Below are positions 1-6,673 of a DNA stretch of 9,769 bases, piece after piece; within the stretch, counting starts at the first letter, position 1, and each line of letters opens with the position of its first letter. The notes beneath the pieces are model-generated. The model was not told the origin of the DNA, made no database searches, and saw only the letters and a program-made list of their open reading frames with translations. The stretch is from NCBI GenBank assembly GCA_002428445.1, contig DIWJ01000048.1:24870-34638 (forward strand), in the 5' to 3' direction. The position numbers were made by a program, and so were the translations under genes. This stretch comes from Syntrophaceae bacterium UBA6109 (GTDB lineage Bacteria > Desulfobacterota > Syntrophia > Syntrophales > UBA6109).

Positions 1-1
1 T

Positions 2-673
2 GCGATCCCGATCAACATGGCCAAGGAGATCGCCCCCCAGCTTCAAAAGAGCGGACACGTCACCCGCGGATTGCTGGGCGTCGCCATCCAGGATGTGACC
101 CCGGAACTGGCCAAGTCGCTCGGACTATCGGAAAGCAAAGGCGCCCTCGTCTCTCAGGTGGTTCCGGGCGGACCGGCCGACAAGGCGGAGATCGAACAGG
201 GGGACGTCATCGTGAACTTCGACGGCCGGCCGGTCGCCGATTCCAGGGATCTGCCCCGGATCGTCGCTTCGACAGCCGTGGGAAAAACCGTCACGGTGAA
301 GCTGCTCCGCGACGGCAAGGAGATCGAGCGCCAGGCGAAGATCGGCGAGATGGAGGAGGAAAACACGGCAGCGGCGGAAAGCCCCATCCGTCCCTCTCTG
401 GGGGTTGCGGTGCAGAACCTGACGCCGCAGATTGCGCGGGAACTCGGCCTGAAGAAAGGCGCCGGCGTGGTCGTGACCGGAATCGAGCCCGGCAGCCCGG
501 CGGCGGAGGCCAACATCCAAGTCGGCGACGTCATTCAAGCAGTCAACCGGAAACCGGTCAGGAACGTGGATGATTTCGTGAAGACTGTCGAAAAGGCCAA
601 GGGCGGCGGGAGTCTCCTGCTTCTTGTCCAGAGAGGCCGGAACACCCTGTTTGCGGCTGTAACGCCCAGGTAA
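2..673 (+). CDS. HtrA/Deg-family periplasmic serine protease, C-terminal part (partial, 5' end outside window)
   Basis: The reading frame is open from the first bases and starts with AIPIN, the motif that closes the trypsin-like domain of HtrA/DegP/DegQ proteases just before the PDZ domains. The visible 223 residues hold two PDZ domains, roughly residues 25-110 (core GLLGVAIQDVTPELAKSLGL) and 128-220 (core SLGVAVQNLTPQIARELGL), joined by an acidic linker. Both have the hydrophobic carboxylate-binding loop and the GDVI strand typical of Do-type proteases. The catalytic His-Asp-Ser triad lies upstream and is not seen. Members act in the periplasm as protease/chaperones that clear misfolded envelope proteins. 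The ATG at 17 is internal and not the start. The gene ends with TAA and faces the tonB gene convergently. It is probably unrelated to the metal locus. The family call is secure; the choice between DegP, DegQ and DegS-like is not, although two PDZ domains exclude DegS. Confidence 0.93.
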   Translation, partial: AIPINMAKEIAPQLQKSGHVTRGLLGVAIQDVTPELAKSLGLSESKGALVSQVVPGGPADKAEIEQGDVIVNFDGRPVADSRDLPRIVASTAVGKTVTVKLLRDGKEIERQAKIGEMEEENTAAAESPIRPSLGVAVQNLTPQIARELGLKKGAGVVVTGIEPGSPAAEANIQVGDVIQAVNRKPVRNVDDFVKTVEKAKGGGSLLLLVQRGRNTLFAAVTPR

Positions 674-688
674 GACAGTTGCTGCAGC

Positions 689-722
689 GCCGGGTCGGCG
701 GGAAGCTCTCCGCCGGCCCGGC
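689..722 (+). terminator. GC-rich stem-loop after the HtrA-family gene
   Basis: A 13-bp stem pairs 689-701 with 710-722, with a single G-T pair and an 8-nt loop (702-709). It begins 16 bases after the stop codon. No clear T-run follows (ACTTTCC), so it is either a weak intrinsic terminator or a 3'-end-stabilising hairpin. As it lies between convergent genes it could act on both strands. The rest of 674-865 shows no gene. Confidence 0.6.
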
Positions 723-865
723 ACTTTCCGGAAACGGCATCAACGCCGCTGGTTCGATTTGTTCAACACACCTTCATGGACATTGCCGATACGCCCGGTC
801 CTGTACGGCATGAACGGGCTGTTGAAGAGCTCTATTGCGAATGCCCTTTGAGATCGGGGGAATTC

Positions 866-1663
866 TCAATTCAATCGATACGTGATGGCCATTCGTATTT
901 CCGCCCTCACGGGCGGGCGGGGGAAGGGGGCAACATTCTTCACGGTGTCGACGGCGTTCCGGTCCAGGAGGCCGAAGCCTGAACTTTCCACGACGCTCAC
1001 CTCCTTGACGCCGCCGTCCTCGAATACGACGAATGCGACCTTCACCTGGCCGGCCCAGCCCATCTTCCGGGCCATGTGCGGATAGGCAATGCCCCGGGTG
1101 ATCCTGTCCCGGATATAGACAAAATGCTCCTTGAGATAGGTCGCCCTGGACTCCTCGGGCGTCCCGGCGCCAGAGGCGCTCTCCGAGGTTTTCGCGGCGC
1201 CCTGCGCGGAAAGGTCCGTGTCGGCCGCACCGCGGAATGCGCCGTCAACAGGGGACGTGCCCGATCCGCCCTTTGACGCGAGCGCAGACAGCGGGGGCTC
1301 CTCTTCGCCGGACGGCGGCGCAACCGGATCATCGGCGTTCTGAGGCGCAGCGGCCGGCGTTTCATCGGCGCTGTCCGCAGGCGGTGCGGGCAAAGGCGCC
1401 TTTTCGATTTCCCGGTTCGGCACGGCGGGCTTCTCCGCAATTTTTTTCTGAGGCGCCACCCTGGCCGGCTTCGGCTCCTGCCTTGGCGCCGGCGGAGGCG
1501 GCGTCTGCAAGGCCGCGGGAGACGGCTGCTCGGCGCAGAGGATGAAGTCGATGACCGCGAGCGGCTTTTCCGAAGCGGCAGAGATCTGCAGCGCGGCGAA
1601 GATCACGAAGATCAGCCCGTGAATGCCGGCGGACCATGAAAGGCCTTTGGACTGCAGCGTCAT
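866..1663 (-). CDS. tonB: TonB-family energy transducer
   Basis: 265 residues with classic TonB architecture. A short cytoplasmic start leads into one membrane anchor (about residues 9-28) carrying the Ser-x3-His pattern (S11, H15) important in TonB. A long Pro/Ala/Glu-rich periplasmic spacer follows (about 45-170, including QTPPPPAPRQEPKPARVAPQ), then a C-terminal TonB domain (about 175-265) with YPHMARKMGWAGQVKVAFVV and an SSGFGLLDRNAVDTV segment. It spans the periplasm and couples the proton gradient, harvested by ExbB-ExbD, to outer-membrane receptors by binding their TonB box. The ATG overlaps the exbD stop as ATGA, and GGAAG lies 7 nt upstream inside exbD. It is the last gene of the - strand series, so this motor is probably dedicated to the receptor encoded upstream in the same orientation. 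Confidence 0.93.
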   Translation of the reverse strand: MTLQSKGLSWSAGIHGLIFVIFAALQISAASEKPLAVIDFILCAEQPSPAALQTPPPPAPRQEPKPARVAPQKKIAEKPAVPNREIEKAPLPAPPADSADETPAAAPQNADDPVAPPSGEEEPPLSALASKGGSGTSPVDGAFRGAADTDLSAQGAAKTSESASGAGTPEESRATYLKEHFVYIRDRITRGIAYPHMARKMGWAGQVKVAFVVFEDGGVKEVSVVESSGFGLLDRNAVDTVKNVAPFPRPPVRAEIRMAITYRLN

Positions 1664-2040
1664 TTTTTCACTTCCGTCTGGAGACTCAATTTCTTGAAAC
1701 CCCTGTTTTTTACCACGTCCATGACGTCGACGAAGACCTGCAGCGCGACTTCCCTGTGGGCGCGGACCAGGATGGGCGTCTCCGGGCTGAACGCCTTGAT
1801 CTCCTCTCCGAGCCTAATCAGGGGCACGGGCTTTGCGTTCACGTAGAGGGCGCACTGGCGGTCGATCTCGATGGAGACCGACCGGAGCGTCCCCGACTGC
1901 TGCTCGGACACCCGCGGAAGCTCGACGGGAACGGCGCCCTGGGCGATGAACGTCGAGGTCGTGAGGACGATCGTCAGGAGCACCAGCATGATGTCGATAA
2001 AGGGGATGACGTTGATATAATCAAATTCCTTCTCTTCCAT
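1660..2040 (-). CDS. exbD: ExbD/TolR-family proton-channel subunit
   Basis: 126 residues. A short cytoplasmic N-terminus (MEEKEFDYINVIPFID) runs into one transmembrane helix (about 11-33) that carries the conserved proton-carrying aspartate, D16, in the INVIPFID signature. A periplasmic ExbD/TolR domain (about 40-126) follows. With ExbB it forms the proton-driven motor that energises TonB. The start ATG has GGGAG 7 nt upstream. The gene overlaps the end of exbB by 20 nt and the start of tonB by 4 nt, which implies translational coupling. ExbD is preferred over TolR because the next gene is tonB and no tolA, tolB or pal is present. Confidence 0.93.
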   Translation of the reverse strand: MEEKEFDYINVIPFIDIMLVLLTIVLTTSTFIAQGAVPVELPRVSEQQSGTLRSVSIEIDRQCALYVNAKPVPLIRLGEEIKAFSPETPILVRAHREVALQVFVDVMDVVKNRGFKKLSLQTEVKK

Positions 2041-2455
2041 TTCTTATCTCCCATTCGAAGATCAGCTCTTTTGCCCTTCTCACCAGGAAGTTGTAGAGCG
2101 TGATCGCCGGTATGGCGACGAGCAGTCCGACCGCCGTCGCCTTCATGGCGAGGGCGAGCCCCACCATGATCTTCCCCGTATCCATGAAGCCTTCGCGCCC
2201 CATGGTGTAAAAGGTCAGCATGATCCCGAGGACCGTCCCGAGCAGACCGATGTAGGGGGCGTTGCTCGCGACCGTCGCCAGGATGTGCAGCTTCCTGGTC
2301 AGTTCGAGCTCCAGGGACTTCCTGTCGGGAAATGCATCGAGGGACAGCCGCCGGTAATAGAGGCGCCGCTCGATGGCGACGGCCACCGCGATGACGCTCA
2401 TGGCGACCAGAAGACCCACCACACCATAGTCAACCGTCAACTTCAGCCATTCCAT
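2021..2455 (-). CDS. exbB: ExbB/MotA/TolQ-family proton-channel subunit
   Basis: 144 residues, near the compact end for the family; E. coli ExbB is about 244. Three hydrophobic segments are visible at about 9-29, 60-84 and 100-125. The channel signature is intact: LLGTVLGIMLTFYTMG and LAMKATAVGLLVAIPAITLY, with T74 and T107 matching the two pore threonines known in ExbB. It forms the oligomeric inner-membrane pore around the ExbD helices. The start ATG has GGGGAGAAGG just upstream. It is the first gene of the exbB-exbD-tonB block, separated from the upstream Cys-motif peptide gene by 159 bases that contain hairpins, so the block may have its own promoter or be partly controlled by read-through. 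Confidence 0.92.
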   Translation of the reverse strand: MEWLKLTVDYGVVGLLVAMSVIAVAVAIERRLYYRRLSLDAFPDRKSLELELTRKLHILATVASNAPYIGLLGTVLGIMLTFYTMGREGFMDTGKIMVGLALAMKATAVGLLVAIPAITLYNFLVRRAKELIFEWEIRNGREGI

Positions 2456-2495
2456 ATGTCCTTCTCCCCGTCTTTTCCAATGTGAAAGCGGTTTT

Positions 2496-2548
2496 GGGGG
2501 CCTACAGCATGTAGGACGCAGCCCCCGGGACCATGCCTTTTCCTACAT
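2496..2548 (-). promoter_or_regulatory. Possible alternative RNA structures in the exbB leader
   Basis: This lies in the 159-base gap (2456-2614) between the Cys-motif peptide gene and exbB. One hairpin pairs CCTAC (2501-2505) with GTAGG (2511-2515) and extends with GGGGG (2496-2500) against CCCCC (2522-2526), with a bulge. A second, mutually exclusive pairing joins ATGTAGGA (2509-2516) to TCCTACAT (2541-2548), 8 of 8 bases, and uses the same GTAGG. A further stem (GCGGA/TCCGC, 2597-2610) sits directly after the upstream stop codon. No T-run follows either structure and no convincing promoter was seen. This may be an attenuator, a processing site or chance in GC-rich DNA. Confidence 0.3.
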
Positions 2549-2614
2549 TTCCCGCGGTTCACCGCCGATCGTTCTGCATCAGGTCATCTCCGGCGCGCGG
2601 AGTTCTCCGCCGCC

Positions 2615-2797
2615 CTATGCCGCCTGGTTCTTCCTTCCTGCCGCCCCGACCGCCGCGACGACGGCGATAACACCGATACCGGCGCAGGAAAAACATGACC
2701 CGCAACTGCCGCTGCAACCGAGGGCGGGAAGACTGCCCCCCAGGGCTCCGAACAGGGCCGCAAGAAACACCCGGATCCTGCATCTCCATCCGTTCAT
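2615..2797 (-). CDS. Small two-helix membrane peptide with a CxxxCxxCxxC motif
   Basis: 60 residues, family not recognised. An N-terminal hydrophobic stretch (about 10-27) is followed by a tight cysteine cluster, CSGSCGSCFSC (C28, C32, C35, C38), then a second hydrophobic Gly/Ala/Val stretch (about 39-54) and a short basic tail (RKNQ). The layout suggests a membrane hairpin holding a metal or Fe-S site at its turn. It is probably a real gene: its ATG overlaps the polyferredoxin stop as ATGA, AAAGGA lies 9 nt upstream, and the cysteine pattern is too regular to be chance. It may be a partner or electron/metal acceptor for the polyferredoxin. The spacing C-x3-C-x2-C-x2-C is the ferredoxin motif written backwards, and its first three cysteines also fit CxxxCxxC. 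Function is inference. Confidence 0.75.
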   Translation of the reverse strand: MNGWRCRIRVFLAALFGALGGSLPALGCSGSCGSCFSCAGIGVIAVVAAVGAAGRKNQAA

Positions 2798-3702
2798 ACT
2801 GCGAGGTCCTTTCCGTCATGTCCGGCCAGGGCGTAGGACGGCACCGCCGGGATCCGCTCTTCCGTTGTCTTCGTCTTCAGGCCGTACCCGATGGCATGCT
2901 CCGGACAGGCCTTCGCGCACATCCCGCAGGGGATGCAGGAAAGCTGGTCGATGCCGGCCTTTCCGCCGATCTCGATCGCCCAGACCGGGCATACGTCCCG
3001 GCAGCGGCCGCACCCGTTGCAGCGTTCATCGGCCACCCGCACTCTCCTGCCGAACTTCTCGCCCAGCCGGCTGGACAGGGCATCGAGGGCTCCGATCGGA
3101 CAGAGGAGATTGCAGTACCCCCGTCCGCCCTTCGTGAGGAAACCCAGGCCGACCAGGAGTCCGAGGTTCACCACGCCGGCGCTGCGGAGGAAGAAGGCCA
3201 TGTCCGCCTCCGAAAAGGGCGCGCCGAAAAGCCGCGGAACGGTCGCGAAATTGCAGTAGCCGCAGCAGAGGCTTCCCAGGCCGAGGGCGGGGAGCAGGAG
3301 GTAGGCCGCCAGGTATCCATAACGTACCGAGGCCGCCGGAACCGTGTCGAGGCGCAGTTTAAAGGCATCGGGGATCAGCCGGCTGCCCAGTTCCGAAACG
3401 CCGCCCACCGGGCAGAGGTGGCTGCACCAGAGGCGGCCCAGGAAAAAGGTGCTGACCACGGCTCCCAAAACGAGCGCCACCCCCATGTAACTCCTGGCGA
3501 TTCCGAACAGGAACGCTTCGGCCGTCTGGCCCTGGCGCCAGGCAAAGAACATCCGGGGGCACCAGGAGCCGCAGAAACTGCTGTCCTGCGTCAACTGAAA
3601 GAGGAACGAAAGGGGCGGCAGGAACAGAGCCGCGCCGAGCAGCAGTATCCCGGTCCTCCTCTTGAAGAAAAAGCGTTTCTCAGTGCTGTTGTCCGCACCC
3701 AT
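2794..3702 (-). CDS. NapH/MauN-like membrane polyferredoxin (4Fe-4S binding protein)
   Basis: 302 residues. Hydrophobic helices lie near 18-36, 70-90, 127-148 and 174-190. Cysteine motifs in order are C44xxxC48P, C93xxxC97P, the cluster C146-C147-x2-C150, C197xxxC201P, and two full 4Fe-4S ferredoxin motifs at 228-238 (CNGCGRCRDVCP) and 256-266 (CIPCGMCAKACP). The twin CxxxCP motifs next to helices and the terminal ferredoxin pair are typical of NapH, MauN, NosR C-termini and CcoG-type proteins, which move electrons across or along the inner membrane. There is no periplasmic nitrate reductase or methylamine gene here. Its place between a YHS-domain protein and a Cys-motif peptide suggests reduction of a metal, or an Fe-S-based step in metal handling. 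The ATG has a strong GGGGGAGG 6 nt upstream and overlaps the previous gene by 23 nt. The physiological electron donor and acceptor are unknown. Confidence 0.9.
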   Translation of the reverse strand: MGADNSTEKRFFFKRRTGILLLGAALFLPPLSFLFQLTQDSSFCGSWCPRMFFAWRQGQTAEAFLFGIARSYMGVALVLGAVVSTFFLGRLWCSHLCPVGGVSELGSRLIPDAFKLRLDTVPAASVRYGYLAAYLLLPALGLGSLCCGYCNFATVPRLFGAPFSEADMAFFLRSAGVVNLGLLVGLGFLTKGGRGYCNLLCPIGALDALSSRLGEKFGRRVRVADERCNGCGRCRDVCPVWAIEIGGKAGIDQLSCIPCGMCAKACPEHAIGYGLKTKTTEERIPAVPSYALAGHDGKDLAV

Positions 3703-4312
3703 CTCCCGCCTCCCCCTTTCCCTGAAATTCGACCGGAACGCTGAGCACCGGCCTGTTGGTCTTCGTGTCGTAAAAGGCGAGACGGTATCTGCCCCTCACG
3801 CCGATGTTGTTCCTGTATTTTTCGGGCTCCAGGCTGAACGCCTGGGCGCACCTCCGGCAGCAGAAGACGTAGTCCCTGCCTTCATGGGAGACCCCGACGA
3901 ACCCGTCCCGATAGGGAGCGCCGCACACCGGATCCGTCATGGGCGGCTTCATCACCACCCACAGGGCGATCCTGTCCCGCGGCTGGAGGTCGTGGATGAC
4001 ATTGTCCCTCAGTTCGGGATTGCGGCGCAGGCCCAGATCCACAACCGGCCCCGACAGATAGATTGCGTGATCGATCTGCGGCTCGCCTTCCAGCACGACC
4101 CTGGCGTCGCCCCTGTACGGCGGGAGCACCGCCGCCGTGGCGATCAGCGTGTAGGTGCCTTCTCCGCTCGTCAGGACCGAAGCGTGTCTCGCCGTGCCGC
4201 CCGATGCCTTGATGACGCCGATGGAATGGGCCGAATCGCCCCACCGGTAAGAGGCCGCGAAGAACGACGCCGCCGCGGCGAGCAGGAAAAAGAGGATGCT
4301 TTTCGCTTTCAT
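3680..4312 (-). CDS. Exported YHS/TRASH-domain metal-binding protein
   Basis: 210 residues. An N-terminal signal peptide or anchor (about 1-20, MKAKSILFFLLAAAASFFAA) precedes a beta-rich domain (about 45-122) of unknown type. A YHS/TRASH-like module lies at about 125-168: DPVCG (C130), then VFCCRRCAQAF (C151, C152, C155) and LEPEKY. YHS and TRASH modules are small cysteine domains found in copper and other heavy-metal handling proteins. A short beta segment and a tail with GCGQQH end the protein. It is likely periplasmic or held at the outer face of the inner membrane. The start ATG has AGGGAGG 4 nt upstream and lies 9 nt after the receptor stop, so the two are co-translated. The N-terminal beta domain is not recognised, and the metal it binds cannot be stated. 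Confidence 0.82.
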   Translation of the reverse strand: MKAKSILFFLLAAAASFFAASYRWGDSAHSIGVIKASGGTARHASVLTSGEGTYTLIATAAVLPPYRGDARVVLEGEPQIDHAIYLSGPVVDLGLRRNPELRDNVIHDLQPRDRIALWVVMKPPMTDPVCGAPYRDGFVGVSHEGRDYVFCCRRCAQAFSLEPEKYRNNIGVRGRYRLAFYDTKTNRPVLSVPVEFQGKGEAGDGCGQQH

Positions 4313-4321
4313 GGCGCCTCC

Positions 4322-6400
4322 CTAGAATTTGTAAGCGACCTTCGCCATCCACGTCCACGGGGCGCCGGGCCTGTATTTCGCGGCGCCGCCGGAGTCCCTG
4401 GTCACCTCGATGGCATGCCGGGTATCGAAGATATTGTAGACGTCGAAGGAGACATCCAATCCGTTCCTCTCGTAACCCACGAGGGCGTTCGTGATGAACG
4501 AGTACCCCTTGTAGGTTTCGGAGTTCGCATTGTCTACCTCATAGGAACCCCAGGTGTTCGTTTCCACCTTGAACCGCAATCCGGAGGAATGCTTGTACGT
4601 GGCGAAGAGGGTGTACTGGTGCATGGGGACGTAGGGAAGCCGGTTGCCGTCCCGCCGGAAGTTCGTTCCGCCGATGACCTCGTTGAATTCGGAAAAGGTG
4701 AAGTCGCTGTATGCATAGGCCGCCCCGAGATAGAGGTCCTTGAGCATCTGCACCTTCGCCGACAGTTCGACTCCTTTCTTCTCCGTCTCGCCTGCGTTGG
4801 CGTAGGACGATTCGTTGTTCGGCAGCATGGTCTGGACGATGTCGTCCTTGACGGTGATATAGAACAGCGACAGGTCGACGCTGTGCCCATTCCCGCTTCG
4901 GACTTTGAAGCCGGTTTCGTAGTTGGTCGTCTTGGAGGGCACGAGGTCCGGGTTGAGGCTCAGTTCCCCTGTCTGCGGCGTCTGGAAGCCGGTGGATAGG
5001 TTGCCGTACAGGTTGACCAGGCTGTTCAGCTTGTACACAACGCCGATCCTGGGACTCACGCGTTCGAAGGTCACATTTCTCGATATCGTCGCCCTGTTGA
5101 CGACGTACCGGGCCGTCGCGTAATTGAATTCCCGGAACTGCTCGGTCTTGAGATCGAAGCCGACCTGATCGTACCGTGCGCCGACATCCACAATCCACTT
5201 GTCCGACGGCCGCAGGGATTCCTGCAGGTACACGCCCCATTTGCTGATCGTGTCCTCTTCCTGCTCGGCGAGATCGCCCTTCCTGTCGGAAGTGGTGTAC
5301 GCCAGCCTTCCCCCGGCTCCGGTCACGAAGTCCCGGTAGGTGTACTTGTCGCCGTCGCTCTTGTCGATCTGTCCCGCGACGCCGACCGTGGCGATGCCCT
5401 TTATTCCCGCAATCGCGTGCGTCAGATCCGCCTGCATGTCCGCCCCGTACACGTCGGCGCCGCCGTCGTTGATCATTCCCGTCACGGGATGGTAGTGAGA
5501 CCACTTCTGGAAATAGGCCATCGGCTTGAGCTTGACGTCGCCGATCTCCTTTTCTCCCTTGAGGCTTGTGTAGAGGATGTCGCTGTACCTCCCCATGTTC
5601 CGCCACTGCTCGGATGTGAGCTGGCGGATGTCGTTTTCGAACTGGGCCTTCGTGAGCGTTCCCGGCAGCTGCAGGTTCGCCTTCGTCATCGAGATGTTCG
5701 CCTCCAGGGAGGCCTTTTCGCCGAAGAGGTGCCCGACCTTGAGACCTCCCTGATTGGTGCTGAAGGTGTTCCATTCCCGCCAGGAGTCGGTTGATCGCCT
5801 GCTGCCGGAAACGGAGACGTACGTGTCTCCGAAATGCGTCCCGTAGACCCCGTTGTACGACTGGGTGTTGTAGCTTCCATAGCCGACCTTCGCGCTCTTG
5901 GTCTCCTCGAAGAGGTTCTTCGAAATGATGTTGACGACCCCGCCCGCCGCGTTCGCCCCGTAGAGTGTCGAGTTCGGCCCCTTGACGACGTCGATCCTCT
6001 CCACCATTTCGGAATCGACGAAATCCAGACGCGACATGCCGTCCGGGTCGGTGATGGGCACGCCGTCGAGAAGGATCATGATCTCCCTCACGCCGTATCT
6101 CGCCTTCAGGCCCGCCCCCCTGATGATCAGGCGCGTATCGTATCCTCCGTTCTTGGATTCGGACTGTACGCCCGGAATCCCCGACAGGGCCTCCTTCATG
6201 CCGAACATCCTCGTGTCCCGGATGTCCTCTTTGGTCACCACACTGACCCCGGCCGGGATCTCTTCGGTGGCCCTTTCCGTCCTCGTTGCCGTGACAACGA
6301 CATCGTCAAGCTCCATACTTTTTTCCTTCGGCTGTTCCGCATGCGCGTTCGCGCAGACGAGGAACAGCATTGCCATCAACAAGGCCATTCGTGTTTTCAT
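4322..6400 (-). CDS. TonB-dependent outer-membrane receptor (probable metal or metal-complex uptake)
   Basis: 692 residues from the chosen start. A signal peptide (about 1-21, ending ANAHA) is followed by a TonB box (about 29-37, MELDDVVVTA). A plug domain (about 40-155) carries the signatures VSVVTKEDI, IRGAG, ILLDGVPITDPDG, RIDVVKGPNSTLYGANAAGG and NIIS. The remaining 530 or so residues form the beta-barrel, with late motifs FQTPQTGEL, NYETGFK and YNIFDTRH, and end in the terminal aromatic KF typical of barrels. It imports a scarce ligand across the outer membrane using TonB. Start choice: ATG at 6400 (MKTRM...) fits the signal peptide; ATG at 6406 adds two residues and lies closer to GGAG (6411-6414); the longer TTG-started form from 6466 would put a non-signal-like stretch first. 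A His/Met-containing loop (SHYHPVTGM, about residues 299-308) could bind ligand. Substrate is unresolved: copper, another metal, heme or a siderophore are possible. Confidence 0.95.
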   Translation of the reverse strand: MKTRMALLMAMLFLVCANAHAEQPKEKSMELDDVVVTATRTERATEEIPAGVSVVTKEDIRDTRMFGMKEALSGIPGVQSESKNGGYDTRLIIRGAGLKARYGVREIMILLDGVPITDPDGMSRLDFVDSEMVERIDVVKGPNSTLYGANAAGGVVNIISKNLFEETKSAKVGYGSYNTQSYNGVYGTHFGDTYVSVSGSRRSTDSWREWNTFSTNQGGLKVGHLFGEKASLEANISMTKANLQLPGTLTKAQFENDIRQLTSEQWRNMGRYSDILYTSLKGEKEIGDVKLKPMAYFQKWSHYHPVTGMINDGGADVYGADMQADLTHAIAGIKGIATVGVAGQIDKSDGDKYTYRDFVTGAGGRLAYTTSDRKGDLAEQEEDTISKWGVYLQESLRPSDKWIVDVGARYDQVGFDLKTEQFREFNYATARYVVNRATISRNVTFERVSPRIGVVYKLNSLVNLYGNLSTGFQTPQTGELSLNPDLVPSKTTNYETGFKVRSGNGHSVDLSLFYITVKDDIVQTMLPNNESSYANAGETEKKGVELSAKVQMLKDLYLGAAYAYSDFTFSEFNEVIGGTNFRRDGNRLPYVPMHQYTLFATYKHSSGLRFKVETNTWGSYEVDNANSETYKGYSFITNALVGYERNGLDVSFDVYNIFDTRHAIEVTRDSGGAAKYRPGAPWTWMAKVAYKF

Positions 6401-6406
6401 GATCAT

Positions 6407-6566
6407 CAGTCTCCATCGCGGGGCGGCGGCGCCGGACATTTCTCGGCAGGGAAGTGGTGTCGGCAAGTGTCGGAACAGGCAGATCGAAAGGCATCGTACG
6501 GCGAGACGCCGCCCTTGAGAGGCTTCGTCCCGCAGCCGCGATGAATAGAAAGGTTCTTCTATTATA
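6407..6566 (-). promoter_or_regulatory. Candidate promoter and roughly 150-nt leader of the receptor operon
   Basis: On the - strand a perfect -10 hexamer TATAAT lies at 6566-6561, inside a small dyad (TTCTA/TAGAA, 6557-6569). No good -35 is seen at 16-18 bp; that position falls in the hairpin at 6572-6596, so an activator may be needed if the promoter is real. Transcription from there gives a 5' leader of about 150 bases with GC-rich short stems. I compared the leader by eye with cobalamin and cyclic-di-GMP riboswitch signatures and did not find a convincing match. No small gene in it could be supported. Confidence 0.4.
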
Positions 6567-6571
6567 GAAAA

Positions 6572-6596
6572 GGAACGCTCCCGCGGAGCGGATTCC
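6572..6596 (-). terminator. Possible intrinsic terminator after the Cys-rich lipoprotein gene
   Basis: Stem CGCTCC (6576-6581) pairs with GGAGCG (6585-6590) around a 3-nt loop. It is extended by GGAA (6572-6575) against TTCC (6593-6596) with a 2-nt bulge. On the - strand it is followed by TTTTCT, and on the + strand by CTTTT. It lies about 80 bases past the lipoprotein stop and just upstream of the candidate -10 for the receptor, so it may separate two transcripts or attenuate read-through. Confidence 0.5.
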
Positions 6597-6673
6597 CTTT
6601 TGTCCTTGCGATCAGCTCTGCCGATCCAGCGACACGACCGTCAATCCGAAAAGGTCGAGCCTCCGTAATTTCA

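Noticed and set aside
815..832. Sequence GGGCTGTTGAAGAGCTC resembling the ends of some insertion sequences
   Set aside because: No matching second end, no target duplication and no transposase fragment nearby.
1636..2103. 155-codon + strand frame over exbD
   Set aside because: Asp/Gly/Arg-rich shadow opposite exbD and parts of tonB and exbB, whose motifs are intact.
2559..2819. 86-codon - strand frame overlapping the Cys-motif peptide in another frame
   Set aside because: Arg-rich composition and no start context; the overlapping 60-codon frame has the coupled ATGA start and a regular Cys motif.
3662..4999. Long open frame on the + strand (445 codons) antisense to the polyferredoxin, YHS protein and receptor genes
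   Set aside because: Arg/Gly/Val-rich translation without family features, and it runs opposite three overlapping genes with clear domains; a by-product of GC-rich codon use.
6401..6466. Longer TTG-started N-terminus for the receptor
   Set aside because: It would place 20 or so non-signal residues before a normal signal peptide; the ATG at 6400 or 6406 has GGAG at 6411-6414.
6407..6556. Riboswitch in the receptor leader (cobalamin or cyclic-di-GMP type)
   Set aside because: GGGACGAAGCC loosely resembles part of the cyclic-di-GMP-I core, but the rest of the motif and any B12 box are missing by eye.
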